Shown here in pieces: positions 41,475 to 50,954 of a DNA stretch of 64,000 bases. How positions within the stretch are numbered: position 1 is the stretch's first letter; each line of letters begins with the position of its first letter. The notes beneath the pieces are model-generated. The model did not search any database, was not told where the DNA came from, and saw nothing but the letters and a program-made list of their open reading frames with translations. The DNA is from Jeotgalicoccus sp. (GTDB taxonomy: Bacteria > Bacillota > Bacilli > Staphylococcales > Salinicoccaceae): positions 1-64,000 of the forward strand of contig DONT01000004.1 in the NCBI GenBank assembly GCA_003513765.1, given 5' to 3'. The position numbers and the translations under genes were made by a program.

Positions 41475-41831
41475 ATGGAGAACAATGAACAGCCGTACAG
41501 CAATATAGTCAATAACGGTTTCGATAAAACACTCGTTATTATTACCTATGTGTTAATGTTTTTCACAGCAGTAATCGGACCATTAATTGTCTGGGTAATT
41601 AAAAAAGATGATAATCCTGCAACGGAAGTTGCCTTGCGCAATTTAGTAAACTTCGGTATTTCATACACGATTTATTTAATTATTGCAGGTTTAACGATGA
41701 TAATACTCATCGGTTATTTATTAACGCCGATTATTACCGTCGCATTCTATATATTTATCATCATTGGTATTGTTAAATCATCGGATGGTGAGATTTACAA
41801 AGCACCATTTACGATTGATTTTATAAAGTAA
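41475..41831 (+). CDS. DUF4870 membrane protein, copy 1
   Basis: 118 aa with three transmembrane helices and the DUF4870/Tic20-like pattern: polar N-terminus, VNNGFDKTLVIITYVLM, WVIKKDDNP, then NFGISYTIYLI and a C-terminal helix. The function is unknown. GGAGGAG precedes the ATG. It is a tandem paralogue of the next gene; each has its own terminator, so they are separate transcription units. A candidate sigma-B promoter suggests stress control. Confidence 0.82.
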   Translation: MENNEQPYSNIVNNGFDKTLVIITYVLMFFTAVIGPLIVWVIKKDDNPATEVALRNLVNFGISYTIYLIIAGLTMIILIGYLLTPIITVAFYIFIIIGIVKSSDGEIYKAPFTIDFIK

Positions 41832-41841
41832 AACCCCTTTG

Positions 41842-41869
41842 CCAGGCAGCAAGAGCTGTCTGGTTTTTT
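41842..41869 (+). terminator. Terminator of DUF4870 copy 1
   Basis: CCAGGCAGC (41842-41850), loop AAGA, GCTGTCTGG (41855-41863), followed by six T. Confidence 0.93.
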
Positions 41870-41949
41870 GTGCAGTAAATTGTACTGAAGCGGCAGTAAT
41901 GGTAAACTTAATGTAGAATTTAACTCATATATGAACGGGAGGAACTAAC

Positions 41950-42294
41950 ATGAATGAATATAACAATTCACCGAATACCGGTTTCGACAGCACACTGGTC
42001 TTAGTTTCCTACATTGTGTCTCTTTTTACTGCAGTTGTCGGTCCGCTCTTAATCTGGGCTATTAAAAAAGATGACGATCCGCTGACTGCGGATGCTCTGC
42101 GTCACGTCGCAAACTTCGGTTTATCGTATACGATTTATATGTTTGCGGCATGGCTGACATCAATTATTTTAATCGGTCTCGTACTTGGACCTGCAGTAAC
42201 GATTGCATTTTACGTATTTGCCATCATCGGTATCGTCAAAGCCATCAACGGAGAGGTCTACAAACCGCCGTTTACAATCGACATATTCAAATAA
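41950..42294 (+). CDS. DUF4870 membrane protein, copy 2
   Basis: 114 aa, clearly homologous along its whole length to the preceding protein (shared NTGFDSTLV, FTAVVGPLLIW.IKKDDDP, NFGLSYTIY, GEVYKPPFTIDI). It has the same three-helix layout. The ATG follows CGGGAGG. No sigma-B-like promoter is seen upstream, unlike copy 1, which suggests divergent regulation after duplication. The function is unknown. Confidence 0.82.
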   Translation: MNEYNNSPNTGFDSTLVLVSYIVSLFTAVVGPLLIWAIKKDDDPLTADALRHVANFGLSYTIYMFAAWLTSIILIGLVLGPAVTIAFYVFAIIGIVKAINGEVYKPPFTIDIFK

Positions 42295-42310
42295 AACAAA
42301 AGTAATAATA

Positions 42311-42356
42311 CACTTCTAAATGATAGCGAAATCATTTAGAGGTGTTTTGTGTTTTT
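42311..42356 (+). terminator. Terminator of DUF4870 copy 2
   Basis: A 14-base stem, CACTTCTAAATGAT (42311-42324) with ATCATTTAGAGGTG (42331-42344), followed by a T-rich tail. Confidence 0.85.
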
Positions 42357-42387
42357 ATGAATAATGTACTTTTACAAGCCGCAACCC

Positions 42388-42416
42388 TTTAAACTGCGTG
42401 CTTTCTAAGGTATAAT
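42388..42416 (+). promoter_or_regulatory. Probable suf operon promoter
   Basis: TTTAAA (42388-42393), 17 bases, TATAAT (42411-42416), leaving a 100-base leader before sufC. No known regulator site is recognised. Confidence 0.55.
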
Positions 42417-42517
42417 GTATAGGTGTTGTAAAGAGTCTGGTACTTTGACTATAGATTAGAATTATTATAAACTATAAGAGTATTAGAAAATCTTAAATTT
42501 CAATTGGAGGATTAGAC

Positions 42518-43303
42518 ATGGCATCTGTTTTAGAAATTAAGAATCTACACGTTGAAATAGACGGTAAAGAAATATTAAAGGGTGTTGATTTAACACTTAA
42601 GCAGGGTGAAATCCACGCTGTAATGGGACCGAACGGTACTGGTAAGTCTACACTTGCACAGGCTATAATGGGGCACCCGAGCTATGAAGTTACAGAAGGT
42701 GAAGTTCTTCTTGACGGCGAAAATATTTTAGAAATGGAAGTTGACGAGCGTGCTCAAGCTGGTTTATTCCTTGGTATGCAGTATCCATCAGAAATTTCTG
42801 GTGTGACTAACTCTGACTTCCTGCGTTCTGCAATGAATGCACAGCGCGAAGAAGGCGACGAAATTAACTTAATGCAATTCATTAAGAAATTAGATAAAAA
42901 CATGGATTACCTTGAAATGGATCCGGATATGGCTACACGTTACTTAAACGAAGGGTTTTCAGGCGGAGAGAAGAAGCGTAATGAAATCCTGCAGTTAATG
43001 ATGCTTGAGCCTAAATTCGGTATTTTAGATGAGATTGACTCAGGTCTTGATATTGACGCGTTAAGAGTAGTTTCTGAAGGTATCAACAAGTTACGCGGCC
43101 AGGAGTTCGGTGCTTTAATCATCACTCACTACCAGCGTTTACTTAACTACGTTACACCTGACGTTGTTCATGTAATGATGAGAGGTAAAGTAGTTAAATC
43201 AGGCGGTAAAGAGCTTGCTGAACGTCTGGAGTCTGAAGGTTACGACTGGATTAAAGAAGAACTTGGCATCGATGACGAAACTGTCAACGCTGAAGATAAA
43301 TAA
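42518..43303 (+). CDS. sufC: Fe-S cluster assembly ATPase SufC
   Basis: 261 aa ABC-type ATPase of the SufBCD scaffold. Walker A GPNGTGKS is at residues 37-44. The signature is FSGGEKKR, and the Walker B LDEIDSGLD follows. It powers remodelling of SufBD during cluster assembly. TTGGAGG precedes the ATG. It is the first of sufC-sufD-sufS-sufU-sufB, the essential Fe-S system of Bacillales. Confidence 0.97.
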   Translation: MASVLEIKNLHVEIDGKEILKGVDLTLKQGEIHAVMGPNGTGKSTLAQAIMGHPSYEVTEGEVLLDGENILEMEVDERAQAGLFLGMQYPSEISGVTNSDFLRSAMNAQREEGDEINLMQFIKKLDKNMDYLEMDPDMATRYLNEGFSGGEKKRNEILQLMMLEPKFGILDEIDSGLDIDALRVVSEGINKLRGQEFGALIITHYQRLLNYVTPDVVHVMMRGKVVKSGGKELAERLESEGYDWIKEELGIDDETVNAEDK

Positions 43304-43318
43304 GACGGGAGGATCACT

Positions 43319-44632
43319 ATGGCTACTGAATTAAATGCATTCGAACTGAATAAGGAAGAGATCATTGCCAATGCTAATACAAGAGGCGAATCAGAATTCC
43401 TGCTCGGTAAAAGAAAAGAAGCAGTAGATAAATTTGATAGTCTTGACATGATTAAACCTGACAAGACTAAGGTAGACAAATGGGACTTCTTTAACGTTAC
43501 TTCACCGGTAGTTGAAAGCAGTACTTATAATACGCTTGAAGAATTACCAGAAGCTGTTAAAGAATTAATTGACCTAGATAACAGTAAAAATATATATGTT
43601 CAGCACAATAATACACCTGCTTACCTGCGTCTTGACGAAGGTCTTAAAGCGAAAGGTGTTATTGCTGAAAACATCATTGACGCAGCAAACAATCATCCTG
43701 AACTTTTAGAAAAGTACTTTATGACTGAAGGCGTTAAAATTGATGAGAACAAATTGACAGCGTATCACGCTGCAATATTAAACGGCGGAATCTTCATCTA
43801 TGTGCCGAAAGATGTGCACATTGAAGACCCGATCCAAATGGTAGTGCTTCACGACGATAAAGATGCTTCATTATTTAACCACGTGCTGTTAGTAGCAGAC
43901 GAAGGTTCTGAAGTGACTTACGTTGAAAACTACTTTACAAATCTTGAATCATCAACTGAAAAAATTAACATTATCTCAGAAGTTATCGCATTGAATAACT
44001 CTAAAATCACTTACGGTTCTGTAGACTTCCTGCCGAAAGAAATGACAGGATATGTTAACCGCCGCGGTGTAGCTTTTGATGATGCTAACATCGACTGGGC
44101 TTTAGGCTTGATGAATGATTCAAATATTGTTTATGACAATACAACTTATTTAAACGGTGACCGTTCTGAATCGGATCTTAAAATCGTAACGGTTGGACGC
44201 GGTGAAACGAAAGCGAACTTCACAACGCAGATTATCCACTACGGTAAAGATTCAAATGCTCACATTTTAAAACATGGTGTAATGAAAGATAAAGCTACCA
44301 GCATCTTTAACGGTGTAGGCTATATTAAGCACGGTGCTACAAGAGCTGACGCTCAGCAGGAATCACGTATTCTTATGCTCAGCGAAAAAGCGCGCGGTGA
44401 TGCGAACCCGATTCTTCTGATTGATGAAGATGACGTTACAGCAGGACACGCAGCATCAGTCGGCCGTGTTGACGATCTTCAGCTCTTCTATTTAATGAGC
44501 CGCGGGATCGAGAAAAAAGAAGCGGAACGCCTTGTGATTCACGGCTTCCTGGATCCGGTAGTAAAAGCACTGCCTATCGAATCAGTAAGAAAACAACTCA
44601 AAGAGATTATCGAGCTTAAGGTATTATCTTAA
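43319..44632 (+). CDS. sufD: Fe-S cluster assembly protein SufD
   Basis: 437 aa, SufB/SufD family right-handed beta-helix scaffold. The C-terminal family signature is SVGRVDDLQLFYLMSRGI.KKEA near residue 385. It pairs with SufB and is driven by SufC. GGGAGGAT precedes the ATG, 15 bases after sufC. Confidence 0.96.
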   Translation: MATELNAFELNKEEIIANANTRGESEFLLGKRKEAVDKFDSLDMIKPDKTKVDKWDFFNVTSPVVESSTYNTLEELPEAVKELIDLDNSKNIYVQHNNTPAYLRLDEGLKAKGVIAENIIDAANNHPELLEKYFMTEGVKIDENKLTAYHAAILNGGIFIYVPKDVHIEDPIQMVVLHDDKDASLFNHVLLVADEGSEVTYVENYFTNLESSTEKINIISEVIALNNSKITYGSVDFLPKEMTGYVNRRGVAFDDANIDWALGLMNDSNIVYDNTTYLNGDRSESDLKIVTVGRGETKANFTTQIIHYGKDSNAHILKHGVMKDKATSIFNGVGYIKHGATRADAQQESRILMLSEKARGDANPILLIDEDDVTAGHAASVGRVDDLQLFYLMSRGIEKKEAERLVIHGFLDPVVKALPIESVRKQLKEIIELKVLS

Positions 44633-44652
44633 GGAAGGGAGGGCTCTGACGA

Positions 44653-45879
44653 ATGGATATTAAAAAAATCCGTCAGGATTTCCCGATACTTGATGAACAG
44701 GTAAACGGAAAAGACCTCATATATTTAGATACATCGGCAACGAGTCAGACACCATTAAAAGTAATCGAAGCAATGAACGATTATTACAGAGAATATAACT
44801 CTAACGTTCACCGCGGAGTTCATACTCTCGGTACGAAAGCGACAGACGCATATGAAAAAGCGCGCATGAAAGTGCGCAGCTTTATCAATGCGAAGCGCTT
44901 TGAGGAAATCGTTTATACACGCGGAACTACAGCAGCTATTAACTTAGTTGCCCGCAGTTTCGGAGAACTGGTTATTGAAAGCGGCGATGAAATTATCGTC
45001 AACGAGATGGAACACCACGCGAATATTGTCCCCTGGCAGCAGCTTGCGAAACGTAAAGGTGCAGAACTTGTCTTTATCCCGCTGGAAGAAGACGGTACTA
45101 TAGCGCTTGACAGTGTTAAAGCTGCAATGAGCGACAAGACGAAAATCGTTGCGATTACGCATGTATCGAACGTACTCGGTACTATTAATGATATCAAGGC
45201 CATTGCTGAAATTGCTCACGCTCACAATGCGTACATTTCTGTTGACGGTGCACAGGCTGTACCTCATATGGCAGTTGATGTACAGGATCTCGACGTCGAT
45301 TTCTATGCATTCAGCGGTCATAAAATGCTCGGACCGACAGGTATCGGTATTTTATACGGCAAAGCTGAGTTGCTTGATAAAATGGAGCCGATTGAATACG
45401 GTGGAGATATGATTGATTATGTATATAAAACCGAATCGACATGGACGGACCTTCCTGTGAAATTTGAAGCAGGTACTCCGATGATTGCCGAGGCTGTCGG
45501 TTTAAATGCAGCAATCGATTATATTAACGAACTTGGTATCGACAACATTTATCAGCATGAGAAAGAACTTGTAGCATATGCTTATGACAAAATGTCTAAA
45601 ATTGAAGGTATTGAAATTTATGGACCGGGCAAAGATAAACGTGCCGGGCTCATTACTTTTAACCTTCAAGGCGTTCACCCTCACGACCTCGCAACTGCGC
45701 TGGACTCTGAAGGTATCGCCGTACGTGCCGGACATCACTGCGCACAGCCGCTGATGAAATGGTGCGAGGCCTCGTCAACAGCAAGAGCGAGTTTTTATAT
45801 ATACAACACGGTCGAAGAGATTGATCAATTTATTGAAAGTCTGGAAAAAACGAAGGAGTTTTTCTCGTATGAATTTTAA
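44653..45879 (+). CDS. sufS: Cysteine desulfurase SufS
   Basis: 408 aa PLP enzyme, group II. PLP Lys224 lies in FSGHKMLGP, and the persulfide-forming Cys363 lies in RAGHHCAQP. It takes sulfur from cysteine and passes it to SufU. AAGGAAGGGAGG lies upstream of the ATG. The end overlaps sufU by 11 bases. Confidence 0.97.
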   Translation: MDIKKIRQDFPILDEQVNGKDLIYLDTSATSQTPLKVIEAMNDYYREYNSNVHRGVHTLGTKATDAYEKARMKVRSFINAKRFEEIVYTRGTTAAINLVARSFGELVIESGDEIIVNEMEHHANIVPWQQLAKRKGAELVFIPLEEDGTIALDSVKAAMSDKTKIVAITHVSNVLGTINDIKAIAEIAHAHNAYISVDGAQAVPHMAVDVQDLDVDFYAFSGHKMLGPTGIGILYGKAELLDKMEPIEYGGDMIDYVYKTESTWTDLPVKFEAGTPMIAEAVGLNAAIDYINELGIDNIYQHEKELVAYAYDKMSKIEGIEIYGPGKDKRAGLITFNLQGVHPHDLATALDSEGIAVRAGHHCAQPLMKWCEASSTARASFYIYNTVEEIDQFIESLEKTKEFFSYEF

Positions 45880-46309
45880 CAACCTGAATCAGCTGTATCG
45901 CTCAGTTATTATGGACCACTATAAAACACCCCGCAACAAAGGTGTTGTTGAAAATGGTTCGATGACAGTTGAAATGAATAACCCGACTTGCGGTGATGAG
46001 ATTCAGCTCACATTGAATGTTGAAGCGGGCATCATTAAAGATGTTAAGTTTCAAGGAGAAGGCTGCTCAATTTCCATGTCCAGCGCATCTATGATGACAG
46101 AAGCTATCATGAATCAGCCCGTAGACAAAGCGTTAGAAATGGCTGCTGAATTTTCGAAGATGATGCTTGGTGAGGAATACCATATCACTGAAGATATGGG
46201 AGACATTGAAGCGCTGCAGGGAGTAAGCCAATTCCCGGCACGTATTAAATGTGCAACACTCACTTGGAAAGCACTGGAAAAAGGATTCAAAGAATCCGAA
46301 AAAATATAG
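45869..46309 (+). CDS. sufU: Zinc-dependent sulfurtransferase SufU
   Basis: 146 aa, IscU-like fold. The Zn/sulfur ligands are Cys41, Asp43, Cys66 and Cys128. In Bacillales SufU accepts persulfide from SufS rather than acting as a scaffold. The ATG at 45869 (MNFNNL) has GAAGGAG upstream inside sufS; a longer in-frame start at 45821 is unlikely. Confidence 0.95.
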   Translation: MNFNNLNQLYRSVIMDHYKTPRNKGVVENGSMTVEMNNPTCGDEIQLTLNVEAGIIKDVKFQGEGCSISMSSASMMTEAIMNQPVDKALEMAAEFSKMMLGEEYHITEDMGDIEALQGVSQFPARIKCATLTWKALEKGFKESEKI

Positions 46310-46328
46310 TATTGAGGAGCGATCATAT

Positions 46329-47726
46329 ATGGTTAAGCAAGCACCCGAAATTGGCGATTACAAATATGGTTTCCACGATAAGGACGTTTCTATTTTCCGT
46401 TCTGACAGAGGATTAACTGAAGAAATCGTCCGTGAAATTTCAAATATGAAAGAAGAGCCGCAGTGGATGCTGGACTACCGTCTAAAATCATTGCAGCACT
46501 TCTATGACAGACCAATGCCTTTATGGGGCGGAGATTTAGGAGAATTAGATTTCGACGAAATCACGTACTACGTAAAACCGTCTGAACAGACTGAACGTTC
46601 ATGGGATGAAGTACCTGATGAAATTAAACGTACGTTTGATAAATTAGGTATTCCTGAAGCAGAGCAGAAGTATTTAGCTGGGGTTTCAGCTCAATATGAA
46701 TCAGAGGTTGTTTATCATAATATGGAGAAAGATCTTGAAGATCAAGGCGTTATCTTTAAAGATACTGACTCTGCATTAAGAGAGAACGAAGAATTATTTA
46801 AAGAATATTTCGGAACTGTTGTTCCATTCTCGGATAATAAATTCTCTGCACTGAACTCGGCTGTATGGTCGGGCGGATCATTCATCTACTGCCCGCCGGG
46901 CGTTAAACTGGATACACCATTACAGGCGTACTTCCGTATTAACTCTGAAAACATGGGTCAGTTTGAGCGTACTTTAATCATTTGTGATGAAGGTTCAAGC
47001 GTACACTATGTTGAAGGCTGTACTGCACCGACTTATACGACAAACTCACTGCACTCTGCTGTAGTTGAAATTATTGTTAAGCGTGACGCTTACTGCCGTT
47101 ACACAACAATTCAGAACTGGGCAAATAACGTTTACAACCTGGTAACAAAACGTACTTTCGTTGATGAAAACGGAACTATGGAATGGGTTGACGGAAACAT
47201 CGGTTCTAAGATTACTATGAAATACCCGTCTATCTTCCTTAAAGGTGAAGGTGCACGCGGTATGACATTATCAATCGCTTTAGCAGGTAAAGGACAATTA
47301 CAGGATGCTGGTGCGAAAATGATTCACTTAGCGCCAAACACATCATCTACAATTGTTTCTAAATCAATTGCAAGAGCAGGCGGTAAAGTATCTTACCGCG
47401 GTCAGGTTCACTTCGGCAGAAAAGCACACGGTGCACGTTCTAATATCGAATGTGATACGCTGATTATGGATAACCAATCGACTTCAGATACGATTCCATA
47501 CAACGAAATTTTAAATGATAACATCTCTCTTGAGCACGAAGCGAAAGTTTCGAAAGTTTCAGAAGAACAGTTATTCTATTTAATGAGCCGTGGACTTGGT
47601 GAAGAAGAAGCGACAGAAATGATCGTTATGGGCTTCATCGAACCATTCACAAAAGAACTGCCTATGGAATATGCAGTAGAAATGAACCGTTTAATCTCGT
47701 TCGAAATGGAAGGATCAATCGGTTAA
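46329..47726 (+). CDS. sufB: Fe-S cluster assembly protein SufB
   Basis: 465 aa. The main scaffold subunit of SufBC2D. It starts MVKQAPEIGDYKYGFHDKD, typical of the family. The C-terminal SRGLGEEEATEMIV motif is near residue 423, and the Cys in SNIECDTLI is a likely cluster or persulfide ligand. The ATG at 46329 follows TTGAGGAG; the upstream in-frame extension overlaps sufU and is rejected. It ends the operon. Confidence 0.97.
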   Translation: MVKQAPEIGDYKYGFHDKDVSIFRSDRGLTEEIVREISNMKEEPQWMLDYRLKSLQHFYDRPMPLWGGDLGELDFDEITYYVKPSEQTERSWDEVPDEIKRTFDKLGIPEAEQKYLAGVSAQYESEVVYHNMEKDLEDQGVIFKDTDSALRENEELFKEYFGTVVPFSDNKFSALNSAVWSGGSFIYCPPGVKLDTPLQAYFRINSENMGQFERTLIICDEGSSVHYVEGCTAPTYTTNSLHSAVVEIIVKRDAYCRYTTIQNWANNVYNLVTKRTFVDENGTMEWVDGNIGSKITMKYPSIFLKGEGARGMTLSIALAGKGQLQDAGAKMIHLAPNTSSTIVSKSIARAGGKVSYRGQVHFGRKAHGARSNIECDTLIMDNQSTSDTIPYNEILNDNISLEHEAKVSKVSEEQLFYLMSRGLGEEEATEMIVMGFIEPFTKELPMEYAVEMNRLISFEMEGSIG

Positions 47727-47745
47727 TACACTTTAATATATCTAG

Positions 47746-47777
47746 AACCGCCGCATTTATTTGCGGCGGTTTTTTTG
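47746..47777 (+). terminator. Terminator of the suf operon
   Basis: AACCGCCGCA (47746-47755), loop of six, TGCGGCGGTT (47762-47771), followed by seven T. Confidence 0.95.
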
Positions 47778-47879
47778 TATTTAAGTAATATTTGATGTAT
47801 TATTTAAAAAATTGCAATAAAAGGTGTATATTTATTTTTTTAGGGTATTTGAATTAGTATAATTTCAGGGGTGATTATA

Positions 47880-49301
47880 TTGGGAGAGAGTACAAATGTA
47901 AAAGGTAAGAGCAGTAAGGATATCAGTCAGAAGTTTCCGCATACATATGCGATACTGCTGTTCATCGTAATTTTAGGAGCAGCACTCAGCTACATAATTC
48001 CTGCGGGTGAATACGACCGTCAGGAAGTGGATAACAGAGTAGAAGTAGTCAGCGGCAGTTTCCATAATGTCGAACAGAATCCTGTATCATTTATGGATTT
48101 AATTATGGCTATTCCTACGGGGCTAAATGAAGCAGCGGATATTATATTCTACATATTTCTTATCGGCGGTGCGTTCGGAGTCATCCGTGCAACTGGTGCG
48201 CTCGAGGCAATTATTCAAAAAATAATGAATAATGTTCAAAGAAATGAAATGATGCTGATTCCAATAATTATGATTGTTTTTTCAATACTGGGCTTTACGA
48301 CAGGTATGGCGGAAGAAGCGATTATATTTGTACCGATAGGTATTATGCTGGCTGTTGCATTAGGGTATGATGCAATGGTTGGAACAGCAATGGTTACGCT
48401 TGGAGCGGCAGCCGGGTTTGTTGGTGGGATGTTTAATCCTTTCACAGTAGGTATAGCACATGGTATTGCAGAACTGCCGATATTTTCAGGCTGGGGATTT
48501 AGAACAGTCGTGTATCTGCTGGTATTAATTACGGGTATTTTATACGTAATAAACTATGCGAGAAAAGTCAAAAAAGATCCAAAGCGCAGTATAGTATATG
48601 AAGAAAGTCAGTCAGGAAAGCTGAATTTTACAGATGATGCATTGGAACTGACGGAATTGAAAAAACGTCATATCGTAATCGTTATTCTGTTTGCTTTGAC
48701 TATTGCTTTAAACGTCTATGGAATTTTCGCACATGGCTGGTTCTTAACAGAACTGGCTGCAAACTTCTTCGCAGTCGGTATTATTATCGGTTTTGTCGGC
48801 GGTTTAAAGCTCAATACTGTATTTGACTCATTTATAGACGGTATGAAAATTGTTGTTTACGGAGCGATAATTGTAGGGTTTGCAAGAGCCATTTTAGTCG
48901 TGCTGGAATCAGGTTTAATTATCGATACAATTATCAACAGTATGAGTGGTGTACTGGATAATATTCCAACAGCATTGACGGCTGTAGGTATGCTGGCAGT
49001 ACAAGTCGTAATTAATTTCTTTATTCCCTCAGGTTCGGGGCAAGCAATGACGACAATGCCGATTATGGTGCCGCTTTCCGACCTTCAGGAAATACCGCGT
49101 CAAGTTGCGGTCCTTGCTTACCAGTATGGAGATGCAATTACAAACAGTATTATTCCAACATCTGCATCATTAATGGGTGTACTTGCTATAGCAGGTATTC
49201 CATATATTAAATGGGTGAAATTTGTTTGGAAACTGGTATTAATTTGGCTGCTTATCGCGGCTATTGCTTTAGTCGTTGCAACATTAATTAACTTACAGTA
49301 A
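47880..49301 (+). CDS. YfcC/DcuC-family carrier
   Basis: About 473 aa with 11-12 transmembrane helices. The family features are FPHTYAILLFIVILGAALSYIIPAGEYDR near the N-terminus and the late NFFIPSGSGQAMTTMPIM block. Members of Pfam DcuC/YfcC include putative basic amino acid antiporters and dicarboxylate carriers, so the substrate is open. The start TTG at 47880 lies 6 bases after GGGGTGAT; the GTG at 47871 is inside that site. It has no partner gene. Confidence 0.8.
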   Translation: MGESTNVKGKSSKDISQKFPHTYAILLFIVILGAALSYIIPAGEYDRQEVDNRVEVVSGSFHNVEQNPVSFMDLIMAIPTGLNEAADIIFYIFLIGGAFGVIRATGALEAIIQKIMNNVQRNEMMLIPIIMIVFSILGFTTGMAEEAIIFVPIGIMLAVALGYDAMVGTAMVTLGAAAGFVGGMFNPFTVGIAHGIAELPIFSGWGFRTVVYLLVLITGILYVINYARKVKKDPKRSIVYEESQSGKLNFTDDALELTELKKRHIVIVILFALTIALNVYGIFAHGWFLTELAANFFAVGIIIGFVGGLKLNTVFDSFIDGMKIVVYGAIIVGFARAILVVLESGLIIDTIINSMSGVLDNIPTALTAVGMLAVQVVINFFIPSGSGQAMTTMPIMVPLSDLQEIPRQVAVLAYQYGDAITNSIIPTSASLMGVLAIAGIPYIKWVKFVWKLVLIWLLIAAIALVVATLINLQ

Positions 49302-49404
49302 AATTTTTTAAGAAGACAGTAACAGTGAATGGTATGTAATATTTGTATCATCCAACTCTAAGGACTTATAATAAGGATAACAACTTAAAAAGGCAGGGAG
49401 ATAA

Positions 49405-49956
49405 ATGGATAACTTACAAGTATTTTATGACATCGCTTTAACGCCGGATGAGTATCGTGAAAAACTTACAGACTTAAAAGACGGTTTCGATAAAATTTAT
49501 AACGAACACGAAATAACGAAAGATAATGAATTTGAGAACTTCAAAAATAGTGAAATGGTGCTGCTCGTTATCGCTGAACCATGGTGCGGTCACTGCATGC
49601 TTAACCTTCCAATTCTGTTTAAACTCGCAGAAGAAGCTGGTATTGATGTGAAAGTGGCACTGCGTGATGACAATGAAGAACTGATGAATGGTTACTTGAC
49701 TAACGGCAACAAAGTAATTCCGAAAGTCATTGCGATTAATAAAGAAGAAAAAGAAGCAGCAGTGTGGGGCCCGCGTGCACCGATGACAGCAGTTATTCAA
49801 AAAGATATTATGAAAGATATGCCGGAAAAAGGCACAGATGAATACGATGCAGCGTTTAAATCTGCGATTACAGAAATGAAAGAAAAATTCAAGACATCAC
49901 CTGAACTGTGGGATGCTGTCGAAAAAGATCTAAAAGAAACATTAACTGTTAAATAA
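49405..49956 (+). CDS. Thioredoxin-family protein with CGHC active site
   Basis: 183 aa. The thioredoxin fold spans about residues 45-130, with Cys61-Cys64 in EPWCGHCMLN and a cis-Pro at KVIPKVI. An N-terminal helical extension (1-45) and a C-terminal Lys/Glu-rich helix surround it. No signal peptide is seen, so it is cytosolic. CGHC is typical of oxidising or isomerase-type members but does not fix the role. GGCAGGGAG precedes the ATG. It is monocistronic. Confidence 0.8.
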   Translation: MDNLQVFYDIALTPDEYREKLTDLKDGFDKIYNEHEITKDNEFENFKNSEMVLLVIAEPWCGHCMLNLPILFKLAEEAGIDVKVALRDDNEELMNGYLTNGNKVIPKVIAINKEEKEAAVWGPRAPMTAVIQKDIMKDMPEKGTDEYDAAFKSAITEMKEKFKTSPELWDAVEKDLKETLTVK

Positions 49957-49963
49957 TATTAGA

Positions 49964-49999
49964 ACTCCACGGACTTTTAATGATCCGTGGAGTTTTTTT
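49964..49999 (+). terminator. Terminator of the thioredoxin-family gene
   Basis: ACTCCACGGA (49964-49973) pairs with TCCGTGGAGT (49984-49993), followed by seven T. Confidence 0.95.
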
Positions 50000-50030
50000 G
50001 TTACCAACCAGTTATAACAACCAAACTCCG

Positions 50031-50936
50031 CTACGCTGCTTCAGCTTTTCTCGTACTGATAAATACTCCGACTGCGAGTATTAAAATAATGCCTGCAACC
50101 TGATACATGCCGAGACCGACGTTTAAAAGAATGACAGACGTCAGCACTGCGGATACGGGTTCCAGCAGGCCGAGTATGCCTGCTTCTGTTGAACTGATGT
50201 ATTTCATGCTCGTAATGTACAAGTAGAAGGCGAGTGTAGTTCCGAGCAGTATGGACAGTGCGAGTATAATAATCTGCATTGCCGTCCAGTCAAAGGAAAA
50301 ATCAAACACCCATATCGGGTGAATGAAGTTCATAATAATACCGCCTGTCAGCATTGATCCGCCGACGAGCTGAAGCGGGTGTATGACCTGGAGCAGCACC
50401 GGTGCATGCAGTGTGTAGTAGGCAAGTGCGACACCGGATGCGAGTCCGAACATCAGTGCAACTGGCGATACTGCAAGGTTCATCAGATTGCCGTTTGTGG
50501 CAATGAGAATTACGCCGATAATCATTGCAAAGATTATAAATGCTTCCGCTTTTGTCCAAGGTCTGTATTTCTTCATCACTGCATACAGAATAATATAAAT
50601 CGGACCGGTACACTGCAGCACAGTAGCAATTGCAGCATTGCCGTAGCCGATTGCCGCCATAAATGTATACTGTACCATCGTCATGCCCAGGATAGAATAT
50701 ATGGAGAACATGAGCACCGTATGTTTATTCCATACTGTACGATGTTTCTTACGGAAAAATAAAGTGTATATAGATAATAGGATAATACCGCTGATTGTCA
50801 GTCTGGCTGTAACATACCAGTTAACGTCGACAGGCGTCTCGGTAAATATATAATCGGACGCAGTTCCGCCGATACCCCAAAGCGCAGCACCGATAATGAC
50901 AAAAATTAATCCTTTAACATGAGCTGTATTTTTCAT
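50031..50936 (-). CDS. EamA/DMT-family transporter
   Basis: 301 aa with ten transmembrane helices made of two EamA repeats. The first begins GLIFVIIGAALWGIGGTASD, and the second lies near residues 150-290 (GTTLAFYLYITSMKYISSTEAGILGLLEPV). Such DMT proteins export metabolites or amino acids; the substrate is unknown. It lies 18 bases downstream of fetB on the same strand and is probably the third gene of that operon. Confidence 0.85.
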   Translation of the reverse strand: MKNTAHVKGLIFVIIGAALWGIGGTASDYIFTETPVDVNWYVTARLTISGIILLSIYTLFFRKKHRTVWNKHTVLMFSIYSILGMTMVQYTFMAAIGYGNAAIATVLQCTGPIYIILYAVMKKYRPWTKAEAFIIFAMIIGVILIATNGNLMNLAVSPVALMFGLASGVALAYYTLHAPVLLQVIHPLQLVGGSMLTGGIIMNFIHPIWVFDFSFDWTAMQIIILALSILLGTTLAFYLYITSMKYISSTEAGILGLLEPVSAVLTSVILLNVGLGMYQVAGIILILAVGVFISTRKAEAA

Positions 50937-50954
50937 AGCAATCCCGCCCTTTAT

